DNA of 62,484 bases from Gilliamella intestini (lineage in GTDB: Bacteria; Pseudomonadota; Gammaproteobacteria; Enterobacterales; Orbaceae): positions 1 to 62,484 of the forward strand of contig NZ_FMBA01000002.1 in assembly GCF_900094935.1 (NCBI RefSeq), read 5' to 3'. Each line of letters begins with the position of its first letter. The stretch's first letter is position 1. A program made the translations under genes and the position numbers. Of the stretch, positions 27,358-36,336 are shown one piece after another. The notes beneath the pieces were generated by a model. It did not search any database. It was given only the letters and a program-made list of their open reading frames with translations, and was not told where the DNA came from.

Positions 27358-27810
27358 TCAGTGAATTAAGCTATTAGTTGGCTTATTTGTTTCAAGTTCT
27401 TTATAAAATTTAGCTAATTCAGCTTTAACTTCATTAAGTTCTTGTTCGGCATCAGCTAATTTTATTTGTTGATTGGTAATTTTTTGTTTATCTCCTTTTG
27501 TTTTTGCTTGATCCAATTCTTGGGTTCTTTTGGCAACTTTATATGTCTTTTCTTGGATTTTTTTCTTATATTTTTCTTCTAAATCATTATTTAAACAATG
27601 ATTATTAATATCTTTTAATCTTTTTTGAAGACCTTCAACCTTGTGGGTATTGTTGTGATTTTTTGCTTGTTCAATTTCGACCTCAATAGCCTGTTTTTTA
27701 CCTTCACAGGTGAGCCCTTCTACATGGTCAGAGGCATAAACGCCAATTGAAAATAAAATAGCCAAAGTGGTCATGCTTAATTTTGACACTGCTTGAATTA
27801 CTGATTTCAT
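27358..27810 (-). CDS. yqjC: Periplasmic DUF1090 protein, YqjC-like
   Basis: The 150-residue precursor has a signal peptide ending near YAS at about residue 27. The mature part is a charged helical protein with two conserved cysteines (in LTCEGK and NNHCLNN) and the DUF1090 pattern of EIEQAKNHNNTHKVEGLQKRL followed by AKTKGDKQKI. Function is unknown. It lies 16 bases after coaA with AGGAG before the ATG. E. coli YqjC is similar in length and layout. Confidence 0.85.
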   Translation of the reverse strand: MKSVIQAVSKLSMTTLAILFSIGVYASDHVEGLTCEGKKQAIEVEIEQAKNHNNTHKVEGLQKRLKDINNHCLNNDLEEKYKKKIQEKTYKVAKRTQELDQAKTKGDKQKITNQQIKLADAEQELNEVKAELAKFYKELETNKPTNSLIH

Positions 27811-27826
27811 ATAAACTCCTATTAAT

Positions 27827-28816
27827 TTATTTTCTTAACTGAATCAAATCAACTTTGTGATCTTTACCTTTAGTTAAAATTAAACTTGCCCTTTCTCTAG
27901 TTGGTAAAATGTTTTCAATTAGATTTAATTCGTTAATTTCACGCCAAAGGCGATTAGCAATATTGACTGCTTCTTGTTCTGGTAGCTGTGAATAATGGTT
28001 GAAATAAGAGTTAGGATCACTAAAAGCCCCTGCTCTAAATTTTAAGAATCGATTCACATACCAATTATGTAACAATGGTAAATCAGCATCAACATAAATT
28101 GAAAAATCGACATAATCAGACACAAAAACACGGTTATTAGCTTGGGTATAGTTTATAGTGCCTTGTAAGACATTTAATCCTTCAAGAATTAAAATATCAG
28201 GACAATCGATAACAATTTCTTCACCTTCGACAATGTCATAAACTAGATGAGAATAAACTGGCACTTTGACTTTATCTTGTCCTGATTTGACATCAGCAAC
28301 AAAGTTAATGAGTTTTTTAATATCATAAGATTGTGGGAACCCTTTTTTATTCATAATTCCACGGTCCTCAAGCCATCTATTTGGATATAAAAAACCATCG
28401 GTTGTCACCAAAGCTACCTTGCGATGTTCCGGCCAACGGGTTAATAATGCTTGTAGCACTCGGGCGGTAGTGCTTTTACCTACAGCAACACTACCTGCAA
28501 TGCCAATAATGTAAGGCGTCTTTTGGCTTTTACCTAAGAATTTAGATAAAACTGCTTGCCGATTAAAATTATTGCTGATGTAATAATTAAGCAATCTAGA
28601 TAAAGGTAAATAAATTTCACTCACTTCATCCATGGATAAATCTTCATTAATACCTTGTAACGAGACTAATTCATCTGCAGTCAAAGTCATTGGTACAGTA
28701 TTACGTAAACTAGCCCATTCTTGACGATTAAATTTCAGATAAGGGCTTAAGTGATTTTTCATTTTATATTGTTCTCTGATTCGATCTAACAAATTTATTT
28801 GGCTCAGATTATACAT
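27827..28816 (-). CDS. coaA: Pantothenate kinase (type I)
   Basis: The 329-residue enzyme phosphorylates pantothenate, the first and controlling step of coenzyme A synthesis. The P-loop GSVAVGKST spans residues 108-116, and family blocks [37 protein letters not shown] and [16 protein letters not shown] are present. The start at 28816 has AAGGA upstream; ATG 28762 ([13 protein letters not shown]) would match the E. coli N-terminus slightly better but has a weaker site. Bacterial CoaA is feedback-inhibited by CoA. Confidence 0.97.
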   Translation of the reverse strand: MYNLSQINLLDRIREQYKMKNHLSPYLKFNRQEWASLRNTVPMTLTADELVSLQGINEDLSMDEVSEIYLPLSRLLNYYISNNFNRQAVLSKFLGKSQKTPYIIGIAGSVAVGKSTTARVLQALLTRWPEHRKVALVTTDGFLYPNRWLEDRGIMNKKGFPQSYDIKKLINFVADVKSGQDKVKVPVYSHLVYDIVEGEEIVIDCPDILILEGLNVLQGTINYTQANNRVFVSDYVDFSIYVDADLPLLHNWYVNRFLKFRAGAFSDPNSYFNHYSQLPEQEAVNIANRLWREINELNLIENILPTRERASLILTKGKDHKVDLIQLRK

Positions 28817-28932
28817 AAATTCCTTTTTTTACAATCTTAAATTAGTATGACTTCTTCATCATAGCTATATTTTGGACTTACTGATAAAATACGTTTGTAA
28901 AATGATTAACCCTAATATTAGACAGAGATTTT

Positions 28933-29424
28933 ATGTTAAAAAATAAATCAAAACAGAAAGCTAAAAAAAGCCGTCAAGAGATTAATGAAGAATCTCGGGA
29001 ACTAAAGCGTAAACGCAAACACAAAGGTTTACCAAGTGGCTCTCGCTTTAATAAGCTAGATAATAATAAAAATAAAAATTCGACAAAAACAACCAAAGAT
29101 CCAAGAGTGGGTAGCAAAAAACCTATTTCTTTAATTATTGAAGATTCTAACAATATAGAAAAACCTGTTAAACAATCTAAACCAATTAAAACAATTTTAT
29201 CGCCACAACAAGAATTAGAACAGTTAGAGAACGATCCAAAATTAGATATGTTACTTGATCTAGTCGAGCAAAATGTCAAACTCACTAAAGATCAACAAAT
29301 TTATCTTGATAGCAAATTGAATCGTATCGATGAACTGATGCAAGAGCTTGGTTATACTGATGACGATTTTGATGAATTAGACGAAAAGAAAGAAGATATT
29401 GTTAGTTTATTAAAACGAAACTAA
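28933..29424 (+). CDS. yihI: Der GTPase-activating protein YihI
   Basis: The 163-residue protein has a very basic N-terminal half (KSKQKAKKSRQE ... KRKRKHKGLPSGSR) and an acidic C-terminal region, the layout of YihI. In E. coli YihI stimulates the GTPase Der and modulates 50S ribosome assembly. The C-terminal LDMLLDLVEQNVKLTKDQQIYLD block is the conserved domain. It lies upstream of hemN, as in E. coli, but with a small ORF and a long hairpin between them. Confidence 0.92.
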   Translation: MLKNKSKQKAKKSRQEINEESRELKRKRKHKGLPSGSRFNKLDNNKNKNSTKTTKDPRVGSKKPISLIIEDSNNIEKPVKQSKPIKTILSPQQELEQLENDPKLDMLLDLVEQNVKLTKDQQIYLDSKLNRIDELMQELGYTDDDFDELDEKKEDIVSLLKRN

Positions 29425-29469
29425 TGATAGTAAAATATAATCGACAATCGTGATAGTATGTGTCTTGAT

Positions 29470-29510
29470 ATCAGTAGGAATATAATCTATTGGATTATAT
29501 TCCTACTGAT
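29470..29510. repeat. Perfect 18-bp inverted repeat downstream of yihI
   Basis: Bases 29470-29487 (ATCAGTAGGAATATAATC) are the exact reverse complement of 29493-29510, with a 5-base loop. It starts 45 bases after the yihI stop. No U tract follows, so it is not a textbook terminator, but a terminator or mRNA 3' stabiliser is the simplest reading. Confidence 0.7.
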
Positions 29511-29574
29511 AATTTAAACTTAGAATCCATTATTTTTATTCAGTCAATTAATAATTAACAGTGAGCAAATCATA

Positions 29575-29745
29575 GTGCCAATATTAATTATGTTAAGTTT
29601 ATATTTTGGGTTGTTGATTTGCACATTGTTATATTTAAATAAAACTAATCGAATCAAAATTAAAACCAAAATCAAGAACCAACAAAAAGCAATAGTAAAA
29701 ATTTATAAAAATAACAATACTAAAGATAGACATAAGTGGAAGTAA
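29575..29745 (+). CDS. Small membrane protein, hypothetical
   Basis: A GTG-initiated frame encodes 56 residues: a hydrophobic helix (about 2-20, PILIMLSLYFGLLICTLLYL) followed by a strongly basic tail. It ends six bases before the hemN start codon, so it may be cotranscribed and translationally coupled to hemN. No strong ribosome-binding site precedes the GTG; an ATG at 29590 is an alternative. I do not recognise it. The one-helix, basic-tail design is common among small inner-membrane proteins. Confidence 0.45.
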   Translation: MPILIMLSLYFGLLICTLLYLNKTNRIKIKTKIKNQQKAIVKIYKNNNTKDRHKWK

Positions 29746-29750
29746 AAAGC

Positions 29751-31121
29751 ATGACTGATACGCAATTATGGGATCAAGCGTTAATTGAAAAATATAATTA
29801 TTCTGGCCCAAGATATACCTCTTACCCTACTGCACTTGAATTTAACGAAAAATTTAACGAGCAGGAATTTTTATCGGCGGCAACTCGTTATCCCACAAAA
29901 CCGCTGTCGCTTTATGTGCATATTCCATTTTGTCATAAGCTTTGTTATTTCTGTGGTTGTAATAAACTTATTACTCGCCAAACACAAAAAGTTACCAAAT
30001 ACCTTGATATTTTAGATATTGAAATTGCTGAACGTGCAAAATTATTTAAACATCGCACGGTAACACAAATGCACTGGGGGGGGGGGACACCGACTTTTTT
30101 AAACGATGCCGAAATTACTCGATTGATTAGCTCGTTAAAAAAGCATTTTAATTTTGTTGCTAATGCCGAACTATCCATCGAAATTGATCCGCGTGAAATT
30201 ACACCGCAAACAATTGACCATTTAGCAAGTGTTGGTTTTAATAGGTTAAGTATGGGAATTCAAGATTTTAATCACGAAATCCAAAGCCTAATTAATCGTG
30301 AACAAGATGAAACGTTAATACGGTCCCTTATTAATCAAGCACGCAAAAATCATTTTCACTCAATTAGTTTAGATTTGATTTATGGCCTACCAAAACAAAC
30401 CATTGAAAGTTTTGCCGAAACGCTTAATAAAGTGATTCAGATTTCTCCCGATCGTTTAAGTGTTTTTAATTATGCCCATTTACCAAGCCGTTTTGCTGCC
30501 CAACGAAAAATTAAAGATGATGATTTGCCTAATGCCAATCAAAAATTACAGATCCTACAAACAAGTATTAAAAAGTTAACCGAAGCTGGTTATCAATTTA
30601 TCGGCATGGACCATTTTGCTAAGCCTTATGATGATTTAGCTATTGCTCAACAAGAAAATAAATTGCATCGTAATTTTCAGGGGTATACAACTCAAGGTGA
30701 TACTGATTTACTTGGACTTGGTGTGTCGGCCATTAGTATGTTAGGTGATAGTTATGCGCAAAATCAGAAAGATCTAAAAATTTATCAAACTCAAGTTGAG
30801 CAAAAAGGGCATGGATTATGGAAAGGATTCACTTTAAACCGTGACGATAAAATTCGTCGTGATGTGATAAAACAGCTTATTTGCCATTTTCATTTAGATA
30901 AAAATGTTATTGAACAGCAATATCACATTCAATTTGATAGCTATTTTGCAGAAGATTTAAAACTGCTTAAACCATTGCAAAAAGACGGCTTAGTAGCAAT
31001 TAATGAGCAAGTGATTGTAGTCCAACCTAAAGGGCATTTACTAATACGCAATATTTGTATGTGCTTTGATATTTATATGCGGAAAATAGCACGACAACAA
31101 CAGTTTTCTAGAGTTATTTAA
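29751..31121 (+). CDS. hemN: Oxygen-independent coproporphyrinogen III oxidase
   Basis: The 456-residue radical SAM enzyme converts coproporphyrinogen III to protoporphyrinogen IX without oxygen. Iron-sulfur ligands are C61, C65 and C68 in CHKLCYFCGC; the SAM-binding glycine motif is HWGGGTPT near 108-115. I start at ATG 29751 (MTDTQLWDQAL), preceded by GGAAG, as in known HemN proteins. Unusually, the codons for W109-G112 form an uninterrupted run of 11 G (30076-30086), a likely slippage hotspot. The reading frame is intact here. Confidence 0.97.
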   Translation: MTDTQLWDQALIEKYNYSGPRYTSYPTALEFNEKFNEQEFLSAATRYPTKPLSLYVHIPFCHKLCYFCGCNKLITRQTQKVTKYLDILDIEIAERAKLFKHRTVTQMHWGGGTPTFLNDAEITRLISSLKKHFNFVANAELSIEIDPREITPQTIDHLASVGFNRLSMGIQDFNHEIQSLINREQDETLIRSLINQARKNHFHSISLDLIYGLPKQTIESFAETLNKVIQISPDRLSVFNYAHLPSRFAAQRKIKDDDLPNANQKLQILQTSIKKLTEAGYQFIGMDHFAKPYDDLAIAQQENKLHRNFQGYTTQGDTDLLGLGVSAISMLGDSYAQNQKDLKIYQTQVEQKGHGLWKGFTLNRDDKIRRDVIKQLICHFHLDKNVIEQQYHIQFDSYFAEDLKLLKPLQKDGLVAINEQVIVVQPKGHLLIRNICMCFDIYMRKIARQQQFSRVI

Positions 31122-31283
31122 TTTGAAGTCATTTTTCAAATTACTGTAAACAATGCGAGCAATGCCTAAAAAGTAAATTTTATGATAATATTTAGTCTAA
31201 TTTAATGAAAAGAAAGTACTTTTAAATTCACAATTTTCAGTCTTTAAGCATGAAACTATTATTTTTAATAAGGAGTTGATCAA

Positions 31284-32087
31284 ATGGGATTGATGAATAA
31301 ATTAGTAGAAGTATTTCCAACTCGCCCTTTAAAAGTTATGAAACTAAAGCAAGAAGGCATATTACATCAAATAAAAACAATATTTGCGATAATATTTTGC
31401 TTTGCATTAGCTATGTTTATGGCCCTGAATCATTATCCTGGATTAATTGATGATTATAAAATATCACGGAATCCAGTTGTGGTTGACTATCATGCAGAAG
31501 TAAAATGTAATACAAGACGTATTATTGAGAATTGTTCAGTGAAAATTACCACTAATACAGGACAAGTTATTAAGCGAGCTCTCCCTGGTGGAATAAGCAA
31601 AAATACTCAAGTTGTAACTGTGGCTTCTGCCGATGATCCTTCACTAGTAACAATCAATTTAGCTATTGATAATATGCTGAGGGTATTTGTGATTACGACT
31701 GTTCTTACTCTTTTATTTATGTTGCCTGTATGGATGGGTTTAGTAACTATCTTAAGAATACATAAAATGAGAAAAGTTATCAATGAAATCAATGGACAAA
31801 GATTAACTCCTACTATTGTTCCGATTAAATTAACATCTTATGGTAAAACAATAACTGCTATATATCATGCAAAAAATGCACAAGGTGTAGATGTTAAATG
31901 TGTAGCCAATTTTAATAAAGAGTCTGACGGTGGACCAATCATTATAGGTGATGCGACTAGAGGTAAATGTAATGCTTTGGCCATAATCGGACAGAATAAT
32001 TCTATTCCTATTATTCTTGATAAAAGCCTTACCCGTTGTGATTTTTCCTATAATGAAATGCAGGCATTAAAGGATGTACTATCTTAA
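31284..32087 (+). CDS. Unknown inner-membrane protein with two helices
   Basis: The 267-residue product has two membrane helices (about 31-50 and 132-157). The roughly 80-residue loop between them carries C75 and C84, which could form a disulfide if periplasmic, and the C-terminal 110 residues would then be cytoplasmic and beta-rich with a GDATRGKCNALAII segment. I do not recognise a family. A strong AAGGAG ribosome-binding site precedes the ATG and a clear terminator follows, so it is a real monocistronic gene. Confidence 0.8.
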   Translation: MGLMNKLVEVFPTRPLKVMKLKQEGILHQIKTIFAIIFCFALAMFMALNHYPGLIDDYKISRNPVVVDYHAEVKCNTRRIIENCSVKITTNTGQVIKRALPGGISKNTQVVTVASADDPSLVTINLAIDNMLRVFVITTVLTLLFMLPVWMGLVTILRIHKMRKVINEINGQRLTPTIVPIKLTSYGKTITAIYHAKNAQGVDVKCVANFNKESDGGPIIIGDATRGKCNALAIIGQNNSIPIILDKSLTRCDFSYNEMQALKDVLS

Positions 32088-32145
32088 TACAGATATGACT
32101 CAATAATAAGGAAATCAGTTTAAGTCTAAATATTTACTTTTATAG

Positions 32146-32174
32146 ATAGGGCGATGCTATCGCCCTATTTTTTG
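32146..32174 (+). terminator. Rho-independent terminator
   Basis: ATAGGGCGAT pairs with ATCGCCCTAT around a 3-base loop and is followed by a run of T. It ends the transcript of the two-helix membrane protein and faces the convergent rsmC gene. This is the clearest classical terminator in the window. Confidence 0.9.
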
Positions 32175-32237
32175 AAACGTGTAATATGTATTGCAACTTA
32201 TTTTTTCTTTTAAAACAAAATAAACAAACTGTACTTA

Positions 32238-33278
32238 TTAATGACTTGCTAGATAAACCTTAAATTTTGTCGTTTGGGCAATCACTTCAACACTTTTGAA
32301 TGTCTCATCTAAGATAGTTTGATACGGTAAAAATGAATTTGCCACAATACATAAATAACCATTTAATTTTAGGTGTTTTTTTGCCTCTTTGATTAACTTA
32401 TTAACAGCCGTGTAATCGGTCTGTTTGCCGTCATGAAAAGGTGGGTTAGAAACAATTAAATGATATTTATCATTCAGACTAGAAAAAACATCACTCGCCA
32501 TAACAGTTGCATTCACGCTGTTACTGTTTAATGTTGCTTTACTTGATTCAATTGCTGCACTGCTTACATCGGATAACGTTAATGCAAGATCAGGGTATAA
32601 TTTACCTAGCACTGTGGACAAAATGCCCGAACCACATCCCACATCTAATACATTACCTTTAATAATATCAGTACGATCCATTAATGCATTTAACAGTAAT
32701 TCACTACCGGCATCTAACCCTTTTTGGCTAAAAACACCGGGTAAACTTTTGATTTCAATATTCTGATTTTCAATAGTTAAATGATAACTTAACCACCATT
32801 CATCAAGATCAAAAGCTAAACGGCTATCTGCCTGAAAATGATATAAGCCACAGCGCCTTGCACTATCGATTTTTTGAATTGTACCAAAATCACTCAATAA
32901 AGCTTCCACACTTTTTACACCGGTTCTATTTTCACCAATGATAAAAATATCACTGTCTTTTGGCATATTATGCAATAAATAAGAAAGCTGGAATTGTGCT
33001 TCACTTTTTGTTTTTGGCCAATAGTAAATCAACGTATTCATTCCAACGTAAAAATCCGCTTCGGGCAATAATGAAAAATAGGTGTGATTGCCTCGTGCAC
33101 TAGCTTTTAGACGTAAATAAGTATGAAATTGTGTGCAATGAATCTTAACTTGATTTGCCGACATAATAGATGGATAACTATCCTGAATATCACCAGCTAT
33201 CAACACATTTTTATCGTTAAAAAATGTATGGTGACGCTCAAGTACTTGACTTGCTGGAGTAAAAGCAGATGTTGCCAT
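32238..33278 (-). CDS. rsmC: 16S rRNA (guanine-1207-N2)-methyltransferase
   Basis: The 346-residue enzyme methylates G1207 of 16S rRNA. The N-terminal half is the degenerate methyltransferase-like domain of RsmC. The C-terminal half holds the SAM motif VLDVGCGSGILS near 210-221 and the catalytic VSNPPFHDG near 273-281. Length equals the E. coli enzyme. It has a GAGGAAAT ribosome-binding site and is divergent from holD, as in E. coli, with 88 bases between the starts. Confidence 0.96.
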   Translation of the reverse strand: MATSAFTPASQVLERHHTFFNDKNVLIAGDIQDSYPSIMSANQVKIHCTQFHTYLRLKASARGNHTYFSLLPEADFYVGMNTLIYYWPKTKSEAQFQLSYLLHNMPKDSDIFIIGENRTGVKSVEALLSDFGTIQKIDSARRCGLYHFQADSRLAFDLDEWWLSYHLTIENQNIEIKSLPGVFSQKGLDAGSELLLNALMDRTDIIKGNVLDVGCGSGILSTVLGKLYPDLALTLSDVSSAAIESSKATLNSNSVNATVMASDVFSSLNDKYHLIVSNPPFHDGKQTDYTAVNKLIKEAKKHLKLNGYLCIVANSFLPYQTILDETFKSVEVIAQTTKFKVYLASH

Positions 33279-33366
33279 ATTTCCTCAATGAAAAACCTTT
33301 ATAAATTGATGCATTGATTATACAATTAACTATCTTTAATCTCTAATAAAAAACAGTAAGTCAATA

Positions 33367-33774
33367 ATGACGCAACAAGATTGGTACCTAAAACAGTGCA
33401 ATATAACTCAATACGTTTTGAGGAATGCTAATGTTTTCAAAGGTGAAATAGCGACACAAATAAGTGAAGACATTAGGTTGATTGTGGTTGCAGAACAAAA
33501 ACCAATACAAAAAATCTATTATGATATTTTAAATGCTATCCATCTAACTGAAGAACAAGTATTGTTTTTAACTCCACAACAATTAATTATTCCTGCTGAT
33601 GAAATTAAAACAGTACTTTGGTTTATTGATATTACCTTGGATGAGTCTTGGGTTAACCCATTAACTATTCAAACAACCAGTTTAGATCAGCTTGCAAAAG
33701 CACCACAACAAAAACGCCAACTATGGCAAAAACTATGTCAATATGAAAACTATTTCCACCCTGAACGAACATGA
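33367..33774 (+). CDS. holD: DNA polymerase III psi subunit
   Basis: The 135-residue protein is the psi subunit, which links the clamp loader to SSB through chi. The N-terminal WYLKQCNITQYVLRNANVFKGEIA corresponds to the E. coli segment WQLQQLGITQWSLRRP, and the C-terminal LWQKLCQYENYFHPE matches the conserved end. It overlaps the start of rimI by 32 bases, the same arrangement as enteric holD-rimI. Psi is poorly conserved, so the neighbour adds weight. Confidence 0.93.
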   Translation: MTQQDWYLKQCNITQYVLRNANVFKGEIATQISEDIRLIVVAEQKPIQKIYYDILNAIHLTEEQVLFLTPQQLIIPADEIKTVLWFIDITLDESWVNPLTIQTTSLDQLAKAPQQKRQLWQKLCQYENYFHPERT

Positions 33775-34204
33775 TTTAATACAAACTTTTGAATTAGAAC
33801 AGATTTGCCATGCTATTCCTTGGTCAAAACAGACATTCCTTTCAAACCAAGGTGAGCGTTATCTCAATTTTAAAATAACGATTGATAACCAAATAGTTGG
33901 ATTTTGTATTTGCCAACATGTAGCAGATGAAGCAAATTTATTTAATATTGCAATACATCCCGATTTTAGAAAGCAAGGACTAGCAAGAGAGCTGCTCAAC
34001 CATTTGATAGATGCGTTAATAACGATAAAATCGCCCTGCCCAATTTCAACGCTTTGGCTTGAAGTTAGACAATCAAATAGCCCTGCAATTGAGCTGTACC
34101 ATACACTAGGTTTTAACCAAATAACGGTTCGAAAAAACTATTACCCAACAACCGATGGTCAACAAGAAGATGCTATCATTATGGCCTATACACTTGCTTT
34201 ATAA
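33743..34204 (+). CDS. rimI: Ribosomal protein S18 alanine N-acetyltransferase
   Basis: The 153-residue GNAT enzyme acetylates the N-terminus of ribosomal protein S18. The acetyl-CoA-binding motif A is HPDFRKQGLARELL, and the C-terminal YYPTTDGQQEDAIIMA block is diagnostic for RimI. I place the start at ATG 33743 (MKTISTLNEHDL), which aligns with E. coli RimI; an upstream in-frame ATG at 33692 lies deep in holD. Translational coupling to holD is likely from the 32-base overlap. Confidence 0.95.
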   Translation: MKTISTLNEHDLIQTFELEQICHAIPWSKQTFLSNQGERYLNFKITIDNQIVGFCICQHVADEANLFNIAIHPDFRKQGLARELLNHLIDALITIKSPCPISTLWLEVRQSNSPAIELYHTLGFNQITVRKNYYPTTDGQQEDAIIMAYTLAL

Positions 34205-34224
34205 ACAAATAAAAGGAAATAACG

Positions 34225-34860
34225 ATGCAACACACTAACGCACTGTTATTTGTCAATGGTGAACCACCAAAATTTTATCCAAATGATATAGATAGCTATA
34301 CCTATATTGCTGCAACCGATGGCGCTTACCATAATTATTTATCAACATCATCAATCGAGCCTAATTTTATTATTGGTGATTTGGACAGTTATAACCCTAA
34401 TAACACAATTCCGTCTAAAACCAAAATCATCCATACTCCCGATCAAAATAAAACTGATTTTGAAAAGGCTATTTTATTTTTAGCTAGTAAAGGAATAACA
34501 AAATTTGATATTTATGGTGCTTGTGGTCATGCTAGCGATCATTTTTTGGGAAATATTTCTATCGCAATTAAATATTACTATCAGTATAAAATGACTTTTT
34601 ATGATAATTATTGCCGTTTTTTTCTTGCCGAATATGAGCAAAAAATCAATAACGTAAAAGATCATATTATTTCATTAATTCCATTTTCTAAAGTAACTCA
34701 ATTAACTATCTCGGGCGTTCAATACCCTTTAATTAACCAAACACTATCGTTGGAAGGTATGGTTAGCTTACGAAATAAGGCGATTAACGATTTAGTTAAA
34801 ATATCTTTTAAGCAAGGCTATCTAATGGTTTTTATTGAAAATTTACATAATATTAATTGA
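34225..34860 (+). CDS. thiN: Thiamine pyrophosphokinase
   Basis: The 211-residue protein transfers pyrophosphate from ATP to thiamine to make the active cofactor. Family motifs are ATDGAYHNYL near 30-39, IIGDLDSY near 50-57, DQNKTDFEKAI near 73-83 and GMVSLRNKAI near 173-182. It allows use of salvaged thiamine; no de novo thiamine gene is in the window. It follows rimI by 20 bases with AAGGAAAT upstream, suggesting cotranscription. The symbol is the generic one for this family. Confidence 0.9.
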   Translation: MQHTNALLFVNGEPPKFYPNDIDSYTYIAATDGAYHNYLSTSSIEPNFIIGDLDSYNPNNTIPSKTKIIHTPDQNKTDFEKAILFLASKGITKFDIYGACGHASDHFLGNISIAIKYYYQYKMTFYDNYCRFFLAEYEQKINNVKDHIISLIPFSKVTQLTISGVQYPLINQTLSLEGMVSLRNKAINDLVKISFKQGYLMVFIENLHNIN

Positions 34861-34938
34861 GATTGACACTGATATTTACATTACCTTAAAATACCTATCA
34901 AAATAATAAATATAATTAATTATTGTAGGATGCTCACC

Positions 34939-35724
34939 ATGCTTTTAAAAAAAACTTCTATACTTGTTTGTGCCTTATTTGTTTCTTGCATATCTTTTGC
35001 ACAAACTAATAATGAGCAAAGTGAAAAAGATAAGGTAATTGACTCGTTTTTTCAATGTAATAATCAATTCTACAAACAACTTAATAAATATCAAGAGTTA
35101 ATAAAACAATACGTAGATTTAGAAACTGTACCTAATAATATAACTTATATCCCCGTTGAGTCGATGAAGCAAGCCGATAAAAACAAAATTATGTTTAAAA
35201 AACCATTAGAGTATCGAGGATTAAAAATTACTGGTTATCAAAATATTTATATTCCAACCGATTTTTCTGGCCAGCTTTTTTACTGGGGATTTATTTTTGA
35301 TAATAAAAAAGATGAAGTTAAAAACGCATTAAATAATATTAACTGGCTACCTTATAACACTAATGTTTATATAGCGAATGCTAAAATTTATGACCTGAAT
35401 GCAAAATTAAAACAATGGCAGGATGACTTTTATGCCATTGACGGAGTCGCACCAAAATTTGGAACAATTAGTAAAGCACTTTATTTAGAAAATTTTGCTA
35501 ACAATCAAACTAGTGTTTTCTGTTCTCTTCAGGGTGATTTAAAAAAAGAAATCCTTCTTGAAGCTCGTCCAGATTTAAAAATAACCATCGAAAAACAAGA
35601 AGCTAAACAACAAGAACTTATTAAAGCATACAAAGAAAAGATGCAAAAAGAAAAAGAAAAACAACAATCTCAACCACAAACTAACACAACAGAAACGATA
35701 TCAAAAGATGGGGATAATATTTAA
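34939..35724 (+). CDS. Unknown secreted protein with charged C-terminal tail
   Basis: The 261-residue precursor has a signal peptide ending in SFA near residue 21. The mature part includes an aromatic-rich segment (YIPTDFSGQLFYWGFIF) and a Lys/Glu/Gln-rich coiled-coil tail (about 215-245). Two cysteines occur in the mature part (FFQCNNQF and VFCSLQG). I place the start at ATG 34939, with AGGATG upstream; an in-frame ATG at 34930 is less likely. I do not recognise the family. The next gene begins on the base after its stop, so the two are coupled. Confidence 0.75.
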   Translation: MLLKKTSILVCALFVSCISFAQTNNEQSEKDKVIDSFFQCNNQFYKQLNKYQELIKQYVDLETVPNNITYIPVESMKQADKNKIMFKKPLEYRGLKITGYQNIYIPTDFSGQLFYWGFIFDNKKDEVKNALNNINWLPYNTNVYIANAKIYDLNAKLKQWQDDFYAIDGVAPKFGTISKALYLENFANNQTSVFCSLQGDLKKEILLEARPDLKITIEKQEAKQQELIKAYKEKMQKEKEKQQSQPQTNTTETISKDGDNI

Positions 35725-36231
35725 ATGAAAAAGATCAGTTTATTTTTAATTCTCCTTTCTTTTGCAACATTCAATCATGCACTTGAAGAAGAAATCAACA
35801 GCAATGATAAGACAAAAACTTCAATTGAAAGTTTGAAAGATCCTAGAGTAGGTAAACAATTTATTCCTATCTCTAAATCAAAAGAAGATAATATTATTAG
35901 TTATTCATTTTTAGATAGACAATCAATTAAACTTCATCCTTTTAATAACAAGATTCGAGTATTTAGTGAAATAACTAATTACAGCCCTGAACTTATACAA
36001 AAAAATGATGATGGTACTGAAACACCTTATAATTCTATTAAAATTGATTATTATGCTAACTGCGACAAAATGGAGTTAGCAAAAGGTAAATTAAGTACTA
36101 TCAAAAATAATTTTGGTGATGGCCCATTAATTAATACAGTTGAAACACTAAACCGTTGGATGACGATAATGCAAGACAACAGACAGTATAAGTTACTTGT
36201 TATTGCTTGCTCTTTACCGCTCGCTAATTAA
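35725..36231 (+). CDS. Unknown secreted protein, partner of the preceding gene
   Basis: The 168-residue precursor has a signal peptide ending near NHA at residue 19. The mature part holds two cysteines (YYANCDKM and IACSLP). The alternation of strand-like segments (IISYSFLDRQSIKLHPFNNKIRVFSEITNY ... SIKIDYYANCDKMEL) vaguely resembles the Haemophilus surface-adhesin protein E family, but I cannot confirm this. The start abuts the stop of the upstream gene, with a GGGGAT ribosome-binding site inside it, so the two are probably made in a fixed ratio. Confidence 0.7.
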   Translation: MKKISLFLILLSFATFNHALEEEINSNDKTKTSIESLKDPRVGKQFIPISKSKEDNIISYSFLDRQSIKLHPFNNKIRVFSEITNYSPELIQKNDDGTETPYNSIKIDYYANCDKMELAKGKLSTIKNNFGDGPLINTVETLNRWMTIMQDNRQYKLLVIACSLPLAN

Positions 36232-36336
36232 TAACTATTAAATCCACACTTATTTTGCTCTAGCCACCTTGCTGTGGCAGAGTATATCCATTTATACTAA
36301 TATCACACCATGATTTATTAGAATGATTACACTTTT

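Noticed and set aside
30070-30090. Frameshift in hemN caused by the G run
   Set aside because: With 11 G the frame is correct and the product is complete, so no pseudogene is called; only the slippage potential is reported.
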